Source of the DNA: Sphingomonas_D zeicaulis
GTDB taxonomy: Bacteria; Pseudomonadota; Alphaproteobacteria; Sphingomonadales; Sphingomonadaceae
Direction of reading: 5' to 3'
NCBI RefSeq assembly: GCF_050433225.1
Contig: NZ_JBNPXQ010000001.1
Span: 620,001 to 684,000, forward strand
Length of the DNA stretch: 64,000 nt
Of this stretch, positions 58,824-64,000 are shown one piece after another. Position 1 is the first letter of the stretch. Each line of letters opens with the position of its first letter. The translations under genes were made by a program, and so were the position numbers. The notes under the pieces are model-generated. The model did not search any database. It was not told the DNA's origin and saw nothing but the letters and a program-made list of their open reading frames with translations.

Positions 58824-61610
58824 TTACAGCCGGACGCGAAGGCCGATGGTGTAGCTGGTCTCGTCATAGAAGCCCTGGAACACCGCGAAGGACTGGCCGA
58901 GATATTCCTTCGTGCGGTTGCGCAGGATGTTGGTGCCGCCCACGTCGAGGCGAAGCGCCGGGTTGATATCATACCCCACGCTGAAATCGAGCCGGCCCGC
59001 GGGGCGGACATAGCTGAGCAGCGTCGGCACGAACACCTCGCCCTCCTGGCCTTCGGCGATCGGCCGCACCGAGATCGATCCGGTCTGGTCGCTCTCGAAA
59101 TATTTGGAGCGGTAAGTGTAGACCAGTCGGCCGGAGAGGCCGCCCTTCTCGTAGAGCAGGCCGGAGGTGAAGTTGTATTTCGAGACGCCCTGCAGCGGGT
59201 TGCCCGCCAGCGGATCGTCCCCGCCGATCTTGGAATCCGCCAGAGTGAAGGCGCCCTGGACGCCGAGCCCGGAGAGCGGGCCGGGAAGGAAATCGAGGAA
59301 ATATTGGCCGCTGATCTCGATGCCCTTCAGCGTCGCCGAGCCGAGGTTGCGCGGGCGGGTGACGCTGTAGTCGACACCGTTGAAGGTTTCGTTCGCGGCG
59401 CCGTTGATCACGCGATCGCTGATCTCGCGATAATAGCCGGCGACCGCGATATAGCCGCCGCGGAAATAATATTCGAGCGTGGCATCATAGCTGTCCGACT
59501 CCTGCTGGCGCAGGTCGGGATTGCCGGCGCTGCCCGAACTCTGCACGAACGGGTTGTTCGACAGCGAGAGCGTGACGGCGGGGTTGAGATCGCCGAACTC
59601 CGGCCGGCGGATTGAGCGCGAATAGCCGAGGCGCGCCTGCAGGCCATTCTGGAAGCGTAGCCGCGCGGTCGCGGTCGGCAGGAAATCCTGGTCGGTGGTG
59701 GAGGCGGTCAGCGGATCGAAGCCGCCATTGGTGGCGACGAAGGTGGTAATGTCCCGCTCCGTCCGCACATAGCGGCCGCCGACGACGCCATCGAGCGTTG
59801 CCGTCCCACCCAGCGCGACCTCGTAATCGATCTCGGCATAGGCCGCGAACGTATCTTCCTCGGCGTTGAACTGGCGCACTTTCTGAAAGTCCGGCCGGCC
59901 GAGCGGCAGGCCGACATAGGCACGCAGCGCATCCTGCCCCTCGTCGGACAGCAGATAATCCGGGTTGGGCACGTAGAAGCGCTGGCCGCCATCGATGCCC
60001 GGCGCCGGCGCGCCGATCGAGAGGAAGGAGGAGGGCAGGCCGGTGTTCGACACCAGCACCGCGCGCGCCTCGGTGGCGGTGCCGATGTTGCCGCCCGGCA
60101 GCGCGGTGTTGAGGTTGACCTGGTAGGAATCCGCCGCGCGTCGTGCGTAACGCCCGCCGACGCGCAGCTTCGACAGGAAGCCGCCAAGCTCGCGCTCGAC
60201 ATCCACCTTTGCCGCGAACAGATCGCCCTCGGTCAATCCGAACTGCTGCTGGAAGCTGTTGCGCATCGAAAGGTTGGCGGTGGAGAGCAATTGATCACCC
60301 GGAACGGTGAACTGCGGAATACCGTTGACGTCCGGTGTGATCGTCAGGCTGCTCAGCCGCTGGCCGATATCGGCGATGATCAGCGTGCGATCCGATTTGG
60401 ATGTCTGGTAGGAGACATCAAGGTCGGCCTTCCAGCCACCCTGTTCGAAGCTGGCGCCGCCGGCGATCAGCTTGTTTTCCTGCACGATGTCGCGCGCCTG
60501 CGTCGTCTGGTTGACGACGATGTTGTTGAAGGTGCCGCTCTCCAGATAGCACAGGTTCTGGACGGTATGGGGCTGGAGCGTGCGGTTGCCCGCGGCGTCG
60601 GTCTGGATCGTCGGATTCTGGCCGGCGGCGGTCACCCGCGCGCGGAAGCAATCGCCGCTGGACGTCGCATCGGTCAGCGAGACGTTGGTGGTAAAGGGCT
60701 GGACGTTGGCGCCGTAGTGGACGCCGCGGTCGCGCGAGCGGGTGTAGAGCCCGTCGGCATAGAACAGCAGCGCGGGGCTGGCCTGCCATTGCAGCGCGGC
60801 GTTGACCTGGGTGCGCTCCAGCCGGCCTTCCTCCGGGAAGTTCTGGAGGATATTGGGCACCATGTAGCCGGCGGTGTTGAGCGGCGCCGCCGCGGTGCTG
60901 CGCAGGCCCGACAAGGTGGTCTGGTCGCGGCGATAATCGTTGCGCGACCAGGTGGCGTTCACCAGCACGCCGATCTCGCCGATGCCGGTATCCCAGCGAT
61001 CGGTGGCGAGCGCGCCGAACTGCGGGTTGAACGCTTCCGCGCGCGCCGCCCAGTTGGAGCGCGCCGAGGCGACAATCGTGGGCTTGGTGAAGCTGAACGG
61101 CTTGTTGAGCTTGAGGTCGATCACGCCGGCGAGGCCGCCTTCGATCAGGTCCGGCGTTTGCGACTTGTAGGCGTCGATGCGGGAGAGCGCCTCGGCGGGC
61201 AGGTCGTTGAGGTCGAACTTGCGGCCGGTGGTGGTGAAGATCTCGCGGCCGTTTACCGTGGTCAGCACATCGGGCAGCCCGCGTACGCGCACGTCGCCCA
61301 GTTCGTTGTTGCGGTTCACCGATACCTGAACGCCGGGTACCCGCTGCAGCGCGGCGGCGGTGGTGGGATCAGGAAGCCGACCAATATCCTGCGCGACGAT
61401 CGAATCGAGCACCTGTGCGGCATCGCGCTTGATGTCCGCCGCACGCTCCAGCGAGCCGCGAACGCCGGTGACAACGATGGCATCACCGTCATCGGCCGTG
61501 GCTTCGGGGGCTGACACGTCCTGTGCGTGCGCGGCCTGGCTCGCCAGCAAGGCGGCCGCGCCGGCCACCCCAAGCAGCGCGGCACGATGCCGCCTGTCGT
61601 TCGATCGCAT
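58824..61610 (-). CDS. TonB-dependent receptor, Caulobacter-type, of the sulfatase operon
   Basis: A 928-residue outer-membrane receptor with a signal peptide (ending A-A-H-A-Q, about residue 30), TonB box D-A-I-V-V-T-G-V-R-G-S, a plug with D-I-G-R-L-P-D-P-T-T-A-A-A-L-Q-R-V-P-G-V and N-G-R-E-I-F, and a barrel ending L-R-V-R-L. The same subfamily as the receptor at 11455. The sulfatase starts 13 bases after its stop, so they form one operon. The ATG at 61610 has only a weak GGGGAAAAAGAA ribosome site. Confidence 0.92.
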   Translation of the reverse strand: MRSNDRRHRAALLGVAGAAALLASQAAHAQDVSAPEATADDGDAIVVTGVRGSLERAADIKRDAAQVLDSIVAQDIGRLPDPTTAAALQRVPGVQVSVNRNNELGDVRVRGLPDVLTTVNGREIFTTTGRKFDLNDLPAEALSRIDAYKSQTPDLIEGGLAGVIDLKLNKPFSFTKPTIVASARSNWAARAEAFNPQFGALATDRWDTGIGEIGVLVNATWSRNDYRRDQTTLSGLRSTAAAPLNTAGYMVPNILQNFPEEGRLERTQVNAALQWQASPALLFYADGLYTRSRDRGVHYGANVQPFTTNVSLTDATSSGDCFRARVTAAGQNPTIQTDAAGNRTLQPHTVQNLCYLESGTFNNIVVNQTTQARDIVQENKLIAGGASFEQGGWKADLDVSYQTSKSDRTLIIADIGQRLSSLTITPDVNGIPQFTVPGDQLLSTANLSMRNSFQQQFGLTEGDLFAAKVDVERELGGFLSKLRVGGRYARRAADSYQVNLNTALPGGNIGTATEARAVLVSNTGLPSSFLSIGAPAPGIDGGQRFYVPNPDYLLSDEGQDALRAYVGLPLGRPDFQKVRQFNAEEDTFAAYAEIDYEVALGGTATLDGVVGGRYVRTERDITTFVATNGGFDPLTASTTDQDFLPTATARLRFQNGLQARLGYSRSIRRPEFGDLNPAVTLSLSNNPFVQSSGSAGNPDLRQQESDSYDATLEYYFRGGYIAVAGYYREISDRVINGAANETFNGVDYSVTRPRNLGSATLKGIEISGQYFLDFLPGPLSGLGVQGAFTLADSKIGGDDPLAGNPLQGVSKYNFTSGLLYEKGGLSGRLVYTYRSKYFESDQTGSISVRPIAEGQEGEVFVPTLLSYVRPAGRLDFSVGYDINPALRLDVGGTNILRNRTKEYLGQSFAVFQGFYDETSYTIGLRVRL

Positions 61611-61867
61611 TTCTTTTTCCCCACATGGCGGCCCGTTCAGGCCGTGACCCTCGGATACGCCGGTTGGCCCGACGATTGTCCGTTAAGTCTATTAGCGAAA
61701 TAGAGAATACAACAAAGCATGGCTTTAGGGCGGAGCAAGCTCTCGTTGCAGCGCGTGCGGGTGGTTAGAGGGTCGCGGCCGGCGACAGAGGCGCGACGTC
61801 AGTTAATGATGGATGATGGCGACATGCCCAATGCGCAGGGCAAAGGCAGGGAAGCAGATATGAAAAG
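61611..61867 (-). promoter_or_regulatory. Leader/promoter region of the sulfatase-operon TBDR
   Basis: No gene is supported in these 257 bases. The minus-strand sequence contains an AT-rich stretch around 61680-61720 suitable for a promoter. CGGACAATCGTCGGG (61682-61668) matches the leader of the TBDR at 11455 in 13 of 15 positions. Confidence 0.35.
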
Positions 61868-61896
61868 AGGTTGCCGGGCCTGACGACCCGGCAACC
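61868..61896 (-). terminator. Rho-independent terminator after the 18-codon ORF
   Basis: On the minus strand, GGTTGCCGGG and CCCGGCAACC form a perfect 10-bp stem with an 8-base loop, followed by CTCTTTTC. It lies about 55 bases past the small ORF stop and would separate that transcript from the TBDR operon. Confidence 0.7.
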
Positions 61897-61952
61897 CCCT
61901 AACATGGTCAGCGGCCGGAAGTGCCGCCTCCGGGAGACTCAGGCAGCGCCTG

Positions 61953-62009
61953 TCAGGCGCGCGCCTCCCGAACGGACAGGACCGACCTCTCTGCTGAACC
62001 ATGAGACAT
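61953..62009 (-). CDS. 18-codon small ORF with a 15-base Shine-Dalgarno sequence
   Basis: The predicted peptide is M-S-H-G-S-A-E-R-S-V-L-S-V-R-E-A-R-A. Its ATG (62009-62007) is preceded by GAAAGGAGGTGATCC (62025-62011), which is complementary over its full length to the 3' end of 16S rRNA. A rho-independent terminator follows, so the unit looks like a short independent transcript or leader peptide. The peptide is basic and soluble with no known family. It is either a highly translated small protein or a ribosome-binding RNA element. Confidence 0.55.
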   Translation of the reverse strand: MSHGSAERSVLSVREARA

Positions 62010-62151
62010 CGGATCACCTCCTTTCGCTGGTTGAAGCCCATGTGCCCTCGGGCACGTCCGAAAGATGAGTCAGCATGGCGCCGCGATCAAGCCTTGTATT
62101 ACAAAAAAATCGCGGCAATCATCCTTGGCCCACGCATATCGCCACCGCGGA

Positions 62152-62691
62152 TCAGCCGCGGCAATCCTCAACGACGCGGCTCAGTTCCGGCCAGGCCGGG
62201 ACCACCAGAATCGGCAGCCCCGTCACCTCCACCACGAAGCGTCCGCGGCTGAACGCCATGCGATCGAGCAGCGGATCGCGTGGGGGTACGTCGAGCGCCA
62301 CATAGGGCGGTTGGCCGCCGGTGTTGCGCACGATGTGGCTGCTGGTTTGCGCGGAGGTGCGAATCGTCATCGGCCCGCTGCCAGCCGTGACCGCGCCGGC
62401 GCGCGAAAGGTAGACGCGCTGCGCCGCCCGATCGCAGCGGACCATGAATTGTGCGCCGGTATCCGGCGCGCCGAACAGCGCAAGGCTGCCGCGCGAATCC
62501 TGTCGATAGACCCAAGCACCGGGTGACGCCGGCCAATCCTGCCAGTCGCCGCGCAGCACCGGGGCGGGCGGTGGCGGGGGAGGCGGCGCCGGGGTCGGCG
62601 TTGGCCGGGGGGGCTGGGGTGGTGGCGGGGCCGGGGTGCTCACGCAACCGGCGAGCAGCGTCAGCAGGACGAACGAGAGGCGGATACGCAT
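62152..62691 (-). CDS. Proline-rich lipoprotein of unknown function
   Basis: A 179-residue predicted lipoprotein with lipobox L-L-A-G-C (Cys16), a Pro/Thr-rich linker (residues about 19-45) that would span away from the membrane, and a C-terminal domain of about 130 residues with R-Q-D-S-R-G-S-L-A-L-F-G and R-F-V-V-E-V-T-G-L-P-I-L-V-V-P. The C-terminal domain recurs in sphingomonad hypothetical proteins as far as I can recognise; no function is assigned. The 62-base gap to the PP2C gene allows co-transcription. Confidence 0.75.
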   Translation of the reverse strand: MRIRLSFVLLTLLAGCVSTPAPPPPQPPRPTPTPAPPPPPPPAPVLRGDWQDWPASPGAWVYRQDSRGSLALFGAPDTGAQFMVRCDRAAQRVYLSRAGAVTAGSGPMTIRTSAQTSSHIVRNTGGQPPYVALDVPPRDPLLDRMAFSRGRFVVEVTGLPILVVPAWPELSRVVEDCRG

Positions 62692-62753
62692 GAAGCCGTT
62701 AAGCCCGAAGCGGGCGACGGTTTCAAGAAACGATGGCCACGCCCGGCGGTGAG

Positions 62754-64000
62754 TCAGTTCGGGTCAGCGACAGTCGGTTCGGTGACGGCAGGGGGCGCGC
62801 GGTTGGCCCGGGGCTGCGGCGCCGGGCTCTTCTCGCCGCGCGGGGCGGCGCCCGGCCTGCTGCCGCTGCCGGTGTTCGAGGCCGAATTGTTCGCGGGAGC
62901 ATTGCCGCCCGCGTTCGCGCTGCCTTCGGCGCGTTCCGCGGGTTGCTGCGCGCCTTCCGTCGCCGCCGCCTCGTCGGGTTCTGGCAGGCCTGCTTCCTCG
63001 GGCGTGTCCGCTTCCGGTGCGGCGGGTGCCGCGGCCGGCGCCGCAACGTCCGGCGTCGCAGGCTTGCGGGAAAGAATCCCGCTGAAGGCCAGGATGGCGA
63101 GCAGTGCCAGCACCACGGCCGCGACCACGATCACGATGATCCGGATGTCGGGCGCGCGCTTGGCAGCGCTTGCCGCCGCACCGGGGGCAACTGCGGGGCG
63201 CGCCGGCAATGTCGGCGCCTCCACCGCGGCAGCACCTGCGCCTGCCTTGGCAGCTGCGGCGGCATCGGCCGTCACCGACAGGGTCGGCTGGTCATCGGTG
63301 GCGCGGGGCGGCATCGGCGCGGTGATGGGGGAGGCGGCTTCGTCCGCATCGGGGCGGAGCACGGCGACCGTGGTATTGTCCTGCCGCGGCTTGCCGGCGG
63401 CTTCCACCGCCATCACCAGTGCGGCGGCGACGGCGTTGGCGCCGGGATTGGCGGCGACGATCTCCAGAATCTGCGCATCGCTCAGCGTCTCGATGCCGTC
63501 GGTCGCGAGAATCAGGGTTTCGCCGGGCGCGAAGGGGCGCCAGTCCTGCCGATCGTCGATCAGCGGCACGTCGAAGCCCATCAACGCGGATCGCAGCACG
63601 TTGGGTGCCGGCGCGCCATCGAGGCTTTCGCCGGCGGCGATCAGCCGTTCGCGTTCCTCGCGATAGCTGTGGTCGGCGTTGAGCCGCTCCACGCCCGTCT
63701 CGGTCACGCTCAGCAACAGGCTGTCACCCACGCTGATCCAGCGATAGGCTGCAGTTTTGCCGTCCAGTTCCACGCCGATCAGCGTACAGCCCATGCCGTC
63801 GGTTTCGGGGTGTTCGGCGACATGCGCCGAAATCAGCGCATTGGCCTGGTCAAGCGCCTCGATCAGCGTCGTCTTGCCGCCATGCTCGCCGCGACGCCAG
63901 GCATCGAGAAAGCCGTTAACCGCGATGTCGCTCGCCACTTCGCCCGCGGCATGGCCACCCATGCCGTCGGCGATCACGGTCAGCGCGGGCAACGCGCCGG
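62754..64000 (-). CDS. PP2C-family serine/threonine phosphatase with C-terminal membrane anchor, 5' truncated by the window edge
   Basis: About 415 residues are visible and the frame is open through the right edge, so the start is missing. The PP2C core has A-D-G-M-G-G-H-A-A-G-E (metal Asp), G-C-T-L-I-G, S-V-G-D-S, A-T-D-G-I-E-T-L-S and D-N-T-T-V-A-V-L. After an Ala/Pro-rich linker comes one membrane helix (I-I-V-I-V-V-A-A-V-V-L-A-L-L-A-I-L) and a long, low-complexity Ala/Pro/Glu tail of about 110 residues. Such phosphatases usually pair with a Ser/Thr kinase, often in type VI secretion or FHA loci; the partner would lie beyond the edge. Confidence 0.87.
   Translation of the reverse strand, partial: GALPALTVIADGMGGHAAGEVASDIAVNGFLDAWRRGEHGGKTTLIEALDQANALISAHVAEHPETDGMGCTLIGVELDGKTAAYRWISVGDSLLLSVTETGVERLNADHSYREERERLIAAGESLDGAPAPNVLRSALMGFDVPLIDDRQDWRPFAPGETLILATDGIETLSDAQILEIVAANPGANAVAAALVMAVEAAGKPRQDNTTVAVLRPDADEAASPITAPMPPRATDDQPTLSVTADAAAAAKAGAGAAAVEAPTLPARPAVAPGAAASAAKRAPDIRIIVIVVAAVVLALLAILAFSGILSRKPATPDVAAPAAAPAAPEADTPEEAGLPEPDEAAATEGAQQPAERAEGSANAGGNAPANNSASNTGSGSRPGAAPRGEKSPAPQPRANRAPPAVTEPTVADPN

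Noticed and set aside
62011..62025. Plus-strand GGATCACCTCCTTTC, identical to a 16S rRNA 3' end
   Set aside because: The bases upstream do not resemble 16S helix 45 and no rRNA operon is present. It makes better sense as the complement of a Shine-Dalgarno sequence.

Overview
The window looks like chromosomal DNA of a glycan-degrading, free-living alphaproteobacterium of the Sphingomonadaceae (Sphingomonas sensu lato). The basis is the high GC with strong GC3 bias, three TonB-dependent receptors serving glycan loci (two of the Caulobacter type), a caa3 oxidase with fused subunits I and III, a B12-riboswitch-controlled BtuB locus, and tight ATGA/TGATG gene overlaps. No rRNA, tRNA, CRISPR, intact insertion sequence or prophage was seen. 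The genus is an inference.

Region 1 (1-17212) is a plant cell-wall glycan locus. A 5'-truncated GH105 unsaturated rhamnogalacturonyl hydrolase and KduI handle pectin fragments, followed by a terminator and a TonB-dependent receptor (TBDR). A minus-strand operon runs IclR regulator, alpha/beta-hydrolase esterase, SGNH esterase, GH29 alpha-fucosidase, GH31 glycosidase. It diverges from a second TBDR, which is followed by an L-rhamnose/L-fucose mutarotase, a GH35-like galactosidase and an SDR. Fucosidase, GH31, galactosidase and acetylesterase together match the side chains of acetylated fucogalacto-xyloglucan. Just past the GH31 gene lies a graveyard holding a GH1 beta-glucosidase tail and a ParE toxin tail.

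Region 2 (17510-27499) is one giant gene for a secreted RTX adhesin-like protein of about 3329 residues: seven N-terminal beta-repeats, a cadherin-like domain, 19 RTX modules and a serralysin-type C-terminal secretion domain.

Region 3 (27705-41142) is cobalamin. CobC/CobD-type decarboxylase, CbiB and CobQ are on the plus strand. A PepSY membrane-protein pair with a weak Fur-like site interrupts the set. A B12-riboswitch-led minus-strand operon follows: btuB, an unknown membrane protein, DUF1636, cobT, cobS. BtuD, BtuC and the divergent BtuF complete an uptake system.

Region 4 (41193-46726) is a caa3-type cytochrome c oxidase operon ending in a tri-haem cytochrome c. A small HWE/HisKA_2-like histidine kinase diverges from it.

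Region 5 (47745-51931) looks like two toxin/immunity-type pairs facing away from each other: class 3 lipase plus ankyrin lipoprotein, and LysM-amidase-lysozyme protein plus a small periplasmic protein.

Region 6 (52170-56385) holds a flavin reductase, SnoaL-like protein, SDR, DUF1214 protein and AraC regulator. Two identically spaced palindromes suggest a small AraC regulon.

Region 7 (56392-61610) is a TBDR, sulfatase and formylglycine-generating enzyme operon for a sulfated substrate. Upstream is an 18-codon ORF with an extraordinarily long Shine-Dalgarno sequence, then a lipoprotein and a 5'-truncated membrane-anchored PP2C phosphatase at the right edge.
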